A stretch of DNA of 64,000 bases. It comes from a bacterium 1XD21-13 (lineage in GTDB: Bacteria; Bacillota; Clostridia; Lachnospirales; Lachnospiraceae). Of this stretch, positions 1 to 6,570 are shown in pieces (position 1 is the first letter of the stretch; each line of letters starts with the position of its first letter). The position numbers were made by a program, and so were the translations under genes. The notes beneath the pieces are model-generated. The model was not told where the DNA came from, made no database searches, and saw only the letters and a list, made by a program, of their open reading frames with translations. The DNA is taken from the NCBI GenBank assembly GCA_009917555.1, contig QZDX01000020.1:1-64000 (forward strand), written 5' to 3'.

Positions 1-70
1 ATCTTAGCTCAGCTGGGAGAGCATCTGCCTTACAAGCAGAGGGTCATAGGTTCGAGCCCTATAGGTCCCA
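1..70 (+). tRNA. tRNA-Val(TAC), 5' end cut by window
   Basis: Cloverleaf with anticodon loop CTTACAA (anticodon TAC), T-arm GGTTCGAGCC and 3' acceptor arm AGGTCCC followed by discriminator A. The window starts at tRNA position 4, so the first three G residues lie outside. No CCA is encoded. It lies 24 nt upstream of tRNA-Leu and is probably co-transcribed with it. Confidence 0.95.
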
Positions 71-94
71 TTTTGCGGAGGAATCTGCAGAAAT

Positions 95-180
95 GCCGGC
101 ATGGCGGAACTGGCAGACGCACAGGACTTAAAATCCTGCGGGACTAATCTCCCGTACCGGTTCGATTCCGGTTGCCGGCA
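95..180 (+). tRNA. tRNA-Leu(TAA)
   Basis: An 86-nt class II tRNA with long variable arm. Acceptor GCCGGCA pairs with TGCCGGC and the discriminator is A. The anticodon stem CAGGA/TCCTG encloses CTTAAAA, giving anticodon TAA. CCA is not encoded. Confidence 0.96.
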
Positions 181-193
181 TTTAAGGAAAGTG

Positions 194-232
194 GAGGAGA
201 TGCTGTATTTACAGTATTTCCTCGTTTTCTTT
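194..232 (+). terminator. rho-independent terminator after tRNA-Leu(TAA)
   Basis: An imperfect hairpin (GAGGAGATGCTGTA pairing with ACAGTATTTCCTC) is followed by a T-rich tract (GTTTTCTTTT). It ends the Val-Leu tRNA transcript. Confidence 0.75.
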
Positions 233-320
233 TGCGGAAAAAAACAAAGACTGTACAGGAGGATGCCCGCCGGACTGCTGCAATAGCAAATCGGAGAGAG
301 AAAAAAATTTGGAAAAAAGG

Positions 321-349
321 TTGATTTCTTTATCGCTTTGTGCTATGAT
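321..349 (+). promoter_or_regulatory. sigma-A-type promoter for tRNA-Arg(ACG)
   Basis: TTGATT (321-326) and TATGAT (344-349) are separated by 17 nt, about 50 nt upstream of the tRNA-Arg 5' end. Confidence 0.65.
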
Positions 350-397
350 AATCAGGCAGTCAAAGAGCAGGAACATCAGACTGTGAGTATTGTATAT

Positions 398-471
398 GTG
401 GGCGTAGCTCAGCTGGATAGAGCGTTTGGCTACGGACCAAAAGGTCGGGGGTTCGAATCCTCTCGCCCACG
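398..471 (+). tRNA. tRNA-Arg(ACG)
   Basis: A 74-nt cloverleaf. Acceptor GTGGGCG pairs with CGCCCAC, discriminator G. Anticodon stem TTTGG/CCAAA encloses CTACGGA, anticodon ACG, which is expected to be deaminated to ICG. CCA is not encoded. Confidence 0.96.
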
Positions 472-485
472 TTTATAGGGAGAAC

Positions 486-521
486 GCAGGAAGCCTTGGG
501 ACAGGTATTCCTGCTTTTTTT
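486..521 (+). terminator. terminator after tRNA-Arg(ACG)
   Basis: Perfect 7-bp stem GCAGGAA/TTCCTGC followed directly by seven T residues. Confidence 0.8.
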
Positions 522-631
522 CGGCCATTGACAGAACAGGGGAAACAGCGTAAAATCAAGACAACTGACAGGGACAGATTTATCTGGCTGCCAGGCGGCT
601 GGCACATCAGGCAGAAGACAGAGGAGTTAAT

Positions 632-1108
632 ATGGATAGAAATGAATTTGTAAGTACATTGCGGGCAGTATTGAGCGGAGAGGTGCCGGCCTCTGTGGTG
701 GAGGACAATGTGCGTTACTATGATTCTTATATTTCCCAGGAGATAGCGGGCGGAAAGAGCGAGCAAGAGGTTCTGGATTCCCTGGGGGACCCGCGTCTGA
801 TAGCGAAGACCATTATAGATACCAGCGGACAGCAGGGAAGCCGGGGGGCCTATGAAGGGACTTATACCCAGGAGGAGACGGGCGGCGGCTTTCGCAGGGA
901 GTTTCGCCAGGAGGAGTCTGACCGGAGGCAATATCGGCAATTTGATTTGAACACTGGATTTGGACGATTTTTAGTGTTGATAGTTGTATTTGTGGTGCTG
1001 CTCCTTGTTTTTACCATTGTTGGTGGAATTTTGTCTTGGCTTCTGCCCGTTTTGCTTCCAATTCTTTTAGTTGTATGGATTGTGCGGATTTTTTCTGGCA
1101 GGCGATAG
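632..1108 (+). CDS. DUF1700 (HAAS-type) membrane protein
   Basis: A 158-residue protein. Residues 1-65 form the helical domain typical of DUF1700 proteins (YYDSYISQE and an LGDPRLIAKTI motif near residue 50). A charged, Arg/Glu/Gln-rich linker follows, then a hydrophobic segment at about 112-155 that can span the membrane twice. An AGGAG sits about 6 nt before the ATG. Family members usually follow a PadR regulator and are often annotated as anti-sigma or two-component-like membrane proteins. No PadR gene is adjacent here; the upstream neighbour is a terminated tRNA gene. The specific function is unknown. The family call is made from sequence pattern only. Confidence 0.8.
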   Translation: MDRNEFVSTLRAVLSGEVPASVVEDNVRYYDSYISQEIAGGKSEQEVLDSLGDPRLIAKTIIDTSGQQGSRGAYEGTYTQEETGGGFRREFRQEESDRRQYRQFDLNTGFGRFLVLIVVFVVLLLVFTIVGGILSWLLPVLLPILLVVWIVRIFSGRR

Positions 1109-1220
1109 CCTTCTGTGAGTATTGTAAAATTAGATTAGAAAAAAATGGAAAAATAATTTTTAAGATAACAGCCATAATAAGAGTGTAAAACCTATAAAAA
1201 AATTAGGAGGAAACAAAATT

Positions 1221-1376
1221 ATGGCAAACAATGCAAACAACAGCAGCAATGCAAACAACGCCAACAATGCAAACAATGCCAACAATTCCAGCAAGAATTC
1301 TTCTAACAGCTCCAAGAATACCAGCTCTAAGAATTCCAGCAAGAATGCGAGCAACGCAGACAACTGCAATTACTAA
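1221..1376 (+). CDS. 51-residue Asn/Ser-rich mini-protein
   Basis: A small ORF with an ideal Shine-Dalgarno site (AGGAGG, 1205-1210) and a strong terminator just after its stop. Of 51 residues, 21 are Asn, 13 Ser, 8 Ala and 4 Lys. The first half repeats an ANN tripeptide (residues 11-22), the second half alternates SSKN units, and it ends NADNCNY with one Cys. No signal peptide or membrane segment is present and it is predicted disordered. A CATAATA (1173-1179) upstream resembles a forespore sigma-G -10 element, so a spore role is possible but unproven. I do not recognise a family. Confidence 0.7.
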   Translation: MANNANNSSNANNANNANNANNSSKNSSNSSKNTSSKNSSKNASNADNCNY

Positions 1377-1383
1377 GTAAAAT

Positions 1384-1426
1384 GAAAGAAAGCGGGAGCC
1401 AGAGTGCTGCCCGCTTTCTTTCTGCG
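1384..1426 (+). terminator. strong terminator after the Asn/Ser-rich mini-gene
   Basis: A perfect 13-bp stem, GAAAGAAAGCGGG (1384-1396) with CCCGCTTTCTTTC (1410-1422). The arm itself supplies the T-rich tail. Confidence 0.8.
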
Positions 1427-1507
1427 GATTGGTCTGTGGGGTGTGGGAACTTTTCAGGCAGGAATGCATAATATATTCTATATTACAATAGAATAAAAGG
1501 TGAGGGT

Positions 1508-1825
1508 ATGGAATTTGAAACAATTTCCCCACGGGAAATCGACTCCTATCTGTTCCGGGACGGTTATGTGGTCATTGATCTGAGAGAGCCCAGGGAGTTC
1601 AGAAAGCTTCATCTAAAAGGGGCCGTCTGCATTCCCTATGAAAACCTGAAGGAAAGAGTTCCCTTTTTACGAGGGCAGACCTTGATCCTTTATTGCCAGC
1701 GGGGTGGAACCAGCCTGATGGCAGCCAGAGAGTTAAGTGAAATGGGATATCGGGTTAAAACCATGATCGGAGGAATACAGGCTTACGAGGGAAGAAACAG
1801 CGAAAGCTATGGAAAAAAAGAATAA
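1508..1825 (+). CDS. rhodanese-like domain protein
   Basis: A 105-residue single-domain rhodanese. It has the IDLREPREF signature near residue 24, a substrate loop CQRGGTS with the presumed catalytic Cys near residue 63, and a C-terminal GGIQAYEG motif. Length fits a stand-alone rhodanese (about 100 residues). Members transfer sulfane sulfur through a Cys persulfide; the acceptor here is unknown. It is preceded by AAAAGGTGAGG and followed by its own terminator, so it looks monocistronic. Confidence 0.9.
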   Translation: MEFETISPREIDSYLFRDGYVVIDLREPREFRKLHLKGAVCIPYENLKERVPFLRGQTLILYCQRGGTSLMAARELSEMGYRVKTMIGGIQAYEGRNSESYGKKE

Positions 1826-1830
1826 GCTTG

Positions 1831-1863
1831 GCCGCAGGTCTTAATGCTTGCGGCTTTTTCTTT
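1831..1863 (+). terminator. terminator after rhodanese gene
   Basis: An 8-bp stem (GCCGCAGG/CTTGCGGC with one G-T pair) is followed by a TTTTTCTTTT tract. Confidence 0.8.
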
Positions 1864-1886
1864 TGCCTGTTTCCAAAAGATTAAGA

Positions 1887-1915
1887 TTGACAGTACAAAA
1901 GGGGCATATTATGAT
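1887..1915 (+). promoter_or_regulatory. sigma-A-type promoter upstream of the RNA methyltransferase
   Basis: Consensus TTGACA (1887-1892) and TATGAT (1910-1915) with a 17-nt spacer. It is the only strong promoter before the 2018-5662 gene run. Confidence 0.75.
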
Positions 1916-1920
1916 ATAAT

Positions 1921-2017
1921 GAGCGTTAGTGAGGGGAATATGCTTGCATATTCAACGAACGGCGAATGACGATCATGAAGGCAATAAGGGTATTGAGATA
2001 AGATAAATGGAGAAGCT
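1921..2017 (+). promoter_or_regulatory. structured 5' leader of the RNA methyltransferase operon
   Basis: About 95 nt of predicted 5' UTR. It contains a tight hairpin, GAATATG/CATATTC (1936-1942 and 1947-1953) around CTTG. Flanking CGTT (1924-1927) and AACG (1954-1957) can extend the fold after an internal loop. No matching riboswitch family is recognised and no leader peptide is evident. Confidence 0.35.
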
Positions 2018-3172
2018 ATGGAGCTGTTTGAGTTGATTGCGCCCTGCCATTTTGGGCTGGAGGCCGTGTTAAAGAGAGAGATACAGGATTTGGGCTATGA
2101 AGTCACTCTGGTGGAGGATGGCAAGGTAACCTTCCAGGGAGATGCACAGGCGATTTGCGAGGCGAATATTTTTCTTCGCACTGCGGAGCGGGTGCTCCTG
2201 AAGGTGGGAAGATTTCGTGCCATCACCTTTGACGAATTATTTGAGGCGGTGAAGGCCCTCCCCTGGGAACGATATCTGCCTGAGAACGGAAGGTTTTGGG
2301 TGACTAAGGCGACCTCCGTGAAAAGTAAGCTGTTTAGTCCGTCCGATATTCAGTCTATTGTAAAAAAGGCTGTGGTAGAGCGCTTGAAGGAGTATTATCA
2401 TAGAAGCTGGTTCCCAGAGGAGGGGCCGGAGTATCCCCTGCGGATTACCTTCTTGAAGGATGAGGCCGTTGTGACCATTGACACATCCGGAGTTTCCTTA
2501 CATAAACGGGGTTATCGAAGACTTTCCAGCAAGGCGCCTATTACGGAGACCCTGGCGGCGGCTTTGATTCTGCTCACTCCCTGGAAGAAGGAGCGTATAC
2601 TGGTGGACCCTTTTTGTGGTTGCGGGACCTTTCCTATTGAAGCAGCAATGATGGCGGCCAATATTGCGCCGGGCATGAACCGGAGCTTTACGGCGGAGGG
2701 CTGGACCAACCTGATTGCGAAAAAGTACTGGTATGAGGCGGTGACAGAGGCGAATGATTTGCTGGACGATACTGTAAAGACAGATATTCAGGGCTATGAT
2801 ATTGATCCGGCTATGGTAAAGGCGGCCAGGGAAAATGCCAGGGATGCAGGTGTGGAACATCTGATTCATTTTCAGGCAAGGCCGGTAAAGGATCTGAATC
2901 ATCCCAAGAAATATGGCTTTCTGTTTGCAAATCCGCCCTACGGAGAGCGTCTGGAGGAGAAGGAGGCCCTTCCGGCACTTTATAGGGAGCTGGGGGAGGC
3001 CATGGAGCGCCTGGAAAGCTGGTCCTTCTATCTGATTACCAGCTACGAGGAGGCAGAGCGGTACATAGGCAGAAAGGCTGCAAAGAATCGTAAGATTTAT
3101 AATGGAATGTTAAAGACCTATTTTTACCAGTATCCGGGACCAAAACCACCGGTAAGGCGACAGAGCTTATGA
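2018..3172 (+). CDS. class I SAM-dependent RNA methyltransferase (RlmL/YpsC-like, THUMP)
   Basis: A 384-residue methyltransferase of the RlmL N-terminal-domain/YpsC type, which makes an N2-methylguanosine in 23S rRNA. An N-terminal ferredoxin-like and THUMP region covers residues 1 to about 155. A Rossmann methyltransferase domain follows, with the SAM-binding motif DPFCGCGTFPIEAA near residue 197 and the catalytic NPPY at 305-308. Length matches the short Firmicutes form without the RlmK half. ATG 2018 follows GGAGAAG. The stop overlaps the next start by ATGA, so it is translationally coupled to the protease gene. Confidence 0.9.
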   Translation: MELFELIAPCHFGLEAVLKREIQDLGYEVTLVEDGKVTFQGDAQAICEANIFLRTAERVLLKVGRFRAITFDELFEAVKALPWERYLPENGRFWVTKATSVKSKLFSPSDIQSIVKKAVVERLKEYYHRSWFPEEGPEYPLRITFLKDEAVVTIDTSGVSLHKRGYRRLSSKAPITETLAAALILLTPWKKERILVDPFCGCGTFPIEAAMMAANIAPGMNRSFTAEGWTNLIAKKYWYEAVTEANDLLDDTVKTDIQGYDIDPAMVKAARENARDAGVEHLIHFQARPVKDLNHPKKYGFLFANPPYGERLEEKEALPALYRELGEAMERLESWSFYLITSYEEAERYIGRKAAKNRKIYNGMLKTYFYQYPGPKPPVRRQSL

Positions 3173-4536
3173 GAAAAATGTTGAGAAGAGGCTTTTTGAT
3201 TTTGGTTGTCACCATAATCTGTGCGGCCGGAGTTGAAAAGCGTATGCAGCGGATCGAGGACGAGGGGGTCCTGTCCGTTGTAAAAATTGTGATACCGGAA
3301 GAGATTGAAAATGAGATTCATCTGCTGGCCATTGATCGAACGAAGGAGGAGATCGAGCTTCCCCCAGCCTTTGACTATCGGAAGGAGGGGCGCGCCCCCG
3401 TAGTACGGGATCAATCCCTTTTTGAGACCTGCTGGGCCTTTGCCTCCCTGACAGCTCTTGAGACCACGCTTTTGCCCAAGGAAAGCCTGGATTTCTCCAG
3501 AGATCATCTAAGCTATCACAACAGCTTTGCAATGGCGCCGGATGAGGGGGGCTCTTATATTATGTCGGTGGCTTATTTGACCGCATGGCAGGGACCAGTG
3601 CTGGAGGAGGACGATCCCTATGGAGATCACATTTCTCCGGATGGCCTTGAGGCTGTGAAGCATGTGCAGGAGGTGCGGATGCCGGCAGATAAGGATTATC
3701 AGGCTGTGAAGCAGACCATCTATCTCTATGGAGGGGTGGAGAGCTCCCTGTATGTGGACTTTTCAGATCCAAGGGAAAAGTCGGAATACTTTAACCGGAC
3801 GAATTTCAGCTATTGCTATGAGGGCACGGAGCTTCCCAATCATGATGTGGTGATTATTGGCTGGGATGACGAGTATCCGGCAGAGAATTTCAACACGGGA
3901 GCGCCGGGAAACGGAGCCTTTATTTGCCAGAATAGCTGGGGAACGGCTTTTGGGGATGAGGGAATCTTCTATGTATCTTACTATGACACGAACATTGGAA
4001 AATACAATGCGGCTTTTACCAGGGTAGAGGATGTGAATAACTATGATACCCTTTACCAGTCGGATTTGTGTGGCTGGTGCGGTCAGGTGGGCTACAATTC
4101 GGATAAGGCCAGCTTTGCCAATATATATGAAGCCACAGAGGATCAGCAGCTGGAGGCCTTTGGATTTTATGCCACAGGCGGCGATACGGAATACCGTCTG
4201 ACAGTTAAGACCGATTTCACGGACAAGGAGGAGCTCTCGAAGATAGAATATGTACAGGCGGGATATCTTCAATATCCGGGCTTTTATACCATAGAGCTCG
4301 AGACGCCGGTAGCTGTGAAGGAGGGAGAACGCTTTGCGGCGGTGGTGGAGATCCAGACGCCGGAGGCAGTTTGTCCCATTGCAGTGGAGTATGCCTCTGA
4401 GGAGATTGGAAAAGCCGTATATCTAGGCGATGGAGAGGGATATATCAGCGCGGATAACAGGCATTGGGAGCATGTGGAAGAGGAGCAGTCCAGTAACCTT
4501 TGTTTAAAGGTATACGCCTCGGCGGAGCCGGAATAG
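3169..4536 (+). CDS. secreted/anchored C1A papain-like cysteine peptidase
   Basis: A 455-residue protein with an N-terminal hydrophobic signal or anchor (residues 5-21). A C1A papain fold follows: oxyanion Gln82, catalytic Cys88 in ETCWAFAS, His225 in NHDVVIIGW and Asn255 in QNSWGTAFG, so the full catalytic set is present. Residues about 310-455 form a beta-rich C-terminal region similar to the lectin-like domain often attached to bacterial C1 peptidases. It probably acts outside the cell on proteins or peptides. It overlaps the upstream methyltransferase by 4 nt and is followed 19 nt later by rdgB, an unusual setting for a secreted protease. Confidence 0.88.
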   Translation: MRKMLRRGFLILVVTIICAAGVEKRMQRIEDEGVLSVVKIVIPEEIENEIHLLAIDRTKEEIELPPAFDYRKEGRAPVVRDQSLFETCWAFASLTALETTLLPKESLDFSRDHLSYHNSFAMAPDEGGSYIMSVAYLTAWQGPVLEEDDPYGDHISPDGLEAVKHVQEVRMPADKDYQAVKQTIYLYGGVESSLYVDFSDPREKSEYFNRTNFSYCYEGTELPNHDVVIIGWDDEYPAENFNTGAPGNGAFICQNSWGTAFGDEGIFYVSYYDTNIGKYNAAFTRVEDVNNYDTLYQSDLCGWCGQVGYNSDKASFANIYEATEDQQLEAFGFYATGGDTEYRLTVKTDFTDKEELSKIEYVQAGYLQYPGFYTIELETPVAVKEGERFAAVVEIQTPEAVCPIAVEYASEEIGKAVYLGDGEGYISADNRHWEHVEEEQSSNLCLKVYASAEPE

Positions 4537-4555
4537 AAACAGCAGGAGGAAGCAC

Positions 4556-5158
4556 ATGGCTGATAAAATTATTTTTGCAACGGGCAATGAAGGGAAGATG
4601 AAAGAAATCCGACTTATTTTGGCGGACTTGGGGGCAGAGATCCTTTCCTTAAAGGAGGCCGGCATTGATCCGGACATCCAGGAGGACGGAGAAACCTTTG
4701 AGGAAAATGCGGTGATTAAGGCGAGGGCTGTGATGAAGGAGACCGGTGCCCTGGTGCTGGCAGATGACTCCGGATTGGAGATCGATTATCTGAATGGAGA
4801 GCCGGGGGTGTATTCCGCCCGCTATATGGGGGAGGAAACCTCCTACCGGATTAAGAATCGGAATCTATTGGAGCGGCTTAAGGGAGTTCCGGAGGAGAAA
4901 CGGACCGCCCGCTTTGTGTGCGTCATTGCGGCTGCGCTTCCGGACGGACGTGTTCTTACGGCCAGAGGAACCATAGAGGGAATCATTGGCTATGAAGAGC
5001 GGGGGGAGGGCGGCTTTGGCTACGATCCCATTTTCTTCCTTCCTGAGTATGGCTGCTCCACGGCGGAGCTGACCATGGAGAAAAAGAATGAGCTCAGCCA
5101 TCGGGGAAAGGCTCTACGGGCAATGAAGGAAGAGCTAAGAAAGGCTTTGGAGGTCTGA
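4556..5158 (+). CDS. rdgB: XTP/dITP pyrophosphatase (RdgB/HAM1)
   Basis: A 200-residue house-cleaning nucleotide pyrophosphatase that hydrolyses dITP, dXTP and ITP to monophosphates, keeping deaminated purines out of DNA and RNA. It shows the family motifs FATGNEGKMKE (N-terminus), TFEENAVIKA, ADDSGLEIDYLNGEPGVYSAR, GFGYDPIF and the C-terminal SHRGKALR. Length is standard. It has an AGGAGG Shine-Dalgarno site and lies 18 nt ahead of the phosphodiesterase gene; rdgB-yfcE adjacency is common in Firmicutes. Confidence 0.95.
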   Translation: MADKIIFATGNEGKMKEIRLILADLGAEILSLKEAGIDPDIQEDGETFEENAVIKARAVMKETGALVLADDSGLEIDYLNGEPGVYSARYMGEETSYRIKNRNLLERLKGVPEEKRTARFVCVIAAALPDGRVLTARGTIEGIIGYEERGEGGFGYDPIFFLPEYGCSTAELTMEKKNELSHRGKALRAMKEELRKALEV

Positions 5159-5176
5159 AGAGAGGAAAGGAACAAT

Positions 5177-5662
5177 ATGAAGGTATTGATTGTCAGCGAT
5201 ACACATGGAAGAGATACGACGCTTAAGCGCCTGCTGGAGCAGGTGAAGCCCATAGATATGCTTGTTCACTGCGGGGACGTGGAGGGCAGTGAGGATTATA
5301 TCCGGGCCATGGCCGGGTGTCCGGTTCATATTGTGGCGGGGAACAATGATTTCTTTTGTGATCTGCCCAAGGAGGAGGAGTTCCTGATTGGAAAATATCG
5401 GGTGCTGCTGACCCATGGTCATTACTATTATATTTCCATGGGAGCCCAGATGATTAAGGAGGATGCCAGGGCCAGAGGCTTTGACATTGTCATGTTCGGC
5501 CACACCCATCGGCCGTATTTGGAGCAGGATCGGGAGATTGTGGTTTTAAATCCTGGAAGTCTTTCTTATCCCCGGCAGGAGGGGCGGAAACCCAGCTATA
5601 TTATCATGGATTTGGATCGGGAGGGACAGGCGCATTTTACAATTAATTATATAAAAAAATGA
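5177..5662 (+). CDS. YfcE/MJ0936-family metallophosphoesterase
   Basis: A 161-residue calcineurin-like phosphodiesterase. Metal-binding motifs are all present: SDTHG (Asp8, His10), HCGDVEG, AGNND, THGH and GHTHRP. The NPGSLSYPR signature is typical of this family. Members hydrolyse phosphodiesters with Mn or Ni; the physiological substrate is not known. It is the last gene of the 2018-5662 run; the stop codon abuts the -35 element of the tRNA promoter. Confidence 0.9.
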   Translation: MKVLIVSDTHGRDTTLKRLLEQVKPIDMLVHCGDVEGSEDYIRAMAGCPVHIVAGNNDFFCDLPKEEEFLIGKYRVLLTHGHYYYISMGAQMIKEDARARGFDIVMFGHTHRPYLEQDREIVVLNPGSLSYPRQEGRKPSYIIMDLDREGQAHFTINYIKK

Positions 5663-5691
5663 TTGACATTTAAAAAGTCGTATAGTACAAT
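5663..5691 (+). promoter_or_regulatory. strong promoter of the six-tRNA operon
   Basis: TTGACA (5663-5668), 17-nt spacer, TACAAT (5686-5691), about 40 nt before tRNA-Pro. Confidence 0.8.
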
Positions 5692-5730
5692 ATAACATGC
5701 GTCACGAAAGGATGCAGTGGTGAACGGCTT

Positions 5731-5805
5731 CGGGGTGTGGCTCAGCTTGGCTAGAGCGCCTGGTTTGGGACCAGGAGGTCGCAGGTTCGAATCCTGTCAC
5801 CCCGA
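5731..5805 (+). tRNA. tRNA-Pro(TGG)
   Basis: Acceptor CGGGGTG/CACCCCG, discriminator A. Anticodon stem CCTGG/CCAGG encloses TTTGGGA (anticodon TGG). First tRNA of the cluster; no encoded CCA. Confidence 0.96.
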
Positions 5806-5810
5806 TTGAC

Positions 5811-5881
5811 GCGGGTGTAGTTCAATGGTAGAACACCAGCCTTCCAAGCTGGACACGTGGGTTCGATTCCCATCACCCGCT
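5811..5881 (+). tRNA. tRNA-Gly(TCC)
   Basis: Acceptor GCGGGTG/CACCCGC, discriminator T. Anticodon stem CCAGC/GCTGG encloses CTTCCAA (anticodon TCC). Only 5 nt separate it from tRNA-Pro. Confidence 0.96.
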
Positions 5882-5884
5882 TAT

Positions 5885-5958
<74 letters not shown>

Positions 5959-5981
5959 TTTGCCGGGTTACTTGGCATTAT

Positions 5982-6056
5982 GGTGGGTATAGCGCAGTTG
6001 GTTAGCGCGCCAGATTGTGGCTCTGGAGGCCAAGGGTTCGAATCCCTTTATCCACC
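5982..6056 (+). tRNA. tRNA-His(GTG)
   Basis: Anticodon stem CCAGA/TCTGG encloses TTGTGGC (anticodon GTG). The characteristic extra 5' G (G-1, 5982) can pair with C73 (6056). Acceptor GTGGGTA pairs with TATCCAC. Confidence 0.95.
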
Positions 6057-6072
6057 CTTGCGAAAGCAATTT

Positions 6073-6144
6073 TGGGCTATCGCCAAGCGGTAAGGCACAG
6101 GACTTTGACTCCTGCATTCGCTGGTTCAAATCCAGCTAGCCCAG
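6073..6144 (+). tRNA. tRNA-Gln(TTG)
   Basis: Acceptor TGGGCTA/TAGCCCA, discriminator G. Anticodon stem CAGGA/TCCTG encloses CTTTGAC (anticodon TTG). The U1-A72 pair is typical of tRNA-Gln. Confidence 0.95.
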
Positions 6145-6183
6145 TCAGGGCAGCAAAAGACAAGTCCTTTATTTTTTAAATAT

Positions 6184-6256
6184 GGAGCATTAGCTCAGGC
6201 GGTAGAGCACTTGACTTTTAATCAAGTTGTCCGGGGTTCGAATCCCCGATGCTTCA
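6184..6256 (+). tRNA. tRNA-Lys(TTT)
   Basis: Acceptor GGAGCAT/ATGCTTC, discriminator A. Anticodon stem CTTGA/TCAAG encloses CTTTTAA (anticodon TTT). Last tRNA before a terminator. Confidence 0.95.
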
Positions 6257-6262
6257 GGAATC

Positions 6263-6298
6263 GACCGTAAGCAATGAAAGTTGTTTATGGTCTTTTTG
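6263..6298 (+). terminator. terminator of the six-tRNA operon
   Basis: Hairpin GACCGTAAGCAA with TTGTTTATGGTC, followed by TTTTTGTT. Confidence 0.75.
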
Positions 6299-6309
6299 TT
6301 AAAAAAGGA

Positions 6310-6339
6310 TTGTATCCCAGGAGTTATCTGTGTTATAAT
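6310..6339 (+). promoter_or_regulatory. promoter of tRNA-Leu(TAG)
   Basis: TTGTAT (6310-6315), 18-nt spacer and consensus TATAAT (6334-6339), ending 11 nt before the tRNA. Confidence 0.65.
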
Positions 6340-6350
6340 CCTTTTGTTGA

Positions 6351-6430
6351 GCGGATATGGCGGAATTGGCAGACGCGCCAGATTTAGGTTCTGGTGGGCG
6401 ACCGTGCAGGTTCGAGTCCTGTTATCCGCA
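6351..6430 (+). tRNA. tRNA-Leu(TAG)
   Basis: An 80-nt tRNA with extended variable arm. Acceptor GCGGATA/TATCCGC, discriminator A. Anticodon stem CCAGA/TCTGG encloses TTTAGGT (anticodon TAG). It has its own promoter and terminator. Confidence 0.95.
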
Positions 6431-6433
6431 GGA

Positions 6434-6478
6434 ATCGGAGATTTCAAAGTCTTGTACTTTGGAATCTCTGATTTTTTT
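6434..6478 (+). terminator. terminator after tRNA-Leu(TAG)
   Basis: A 17-bp stem (6434-6450 with 6456-6472, G-T wobbles only) around CTTGT, ending in seven T residues. Confidence 0.9.
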
Positions 6479-6570
6479 ATGGGTCTGCAGCTTGCCGTTT
6501 TTGGCAAAATGGGATAAAATAGGAAGCAATACGGGGCGCGTATCGGAGCTTGATGAAAAGGAGAAGGATG

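Noticed and set aside
101-286. 61-codon plus-strand frame starting in tRNA-Leu
   Set aside because: Its first part is the tRNA itself and it runs through the terminator hairpin.
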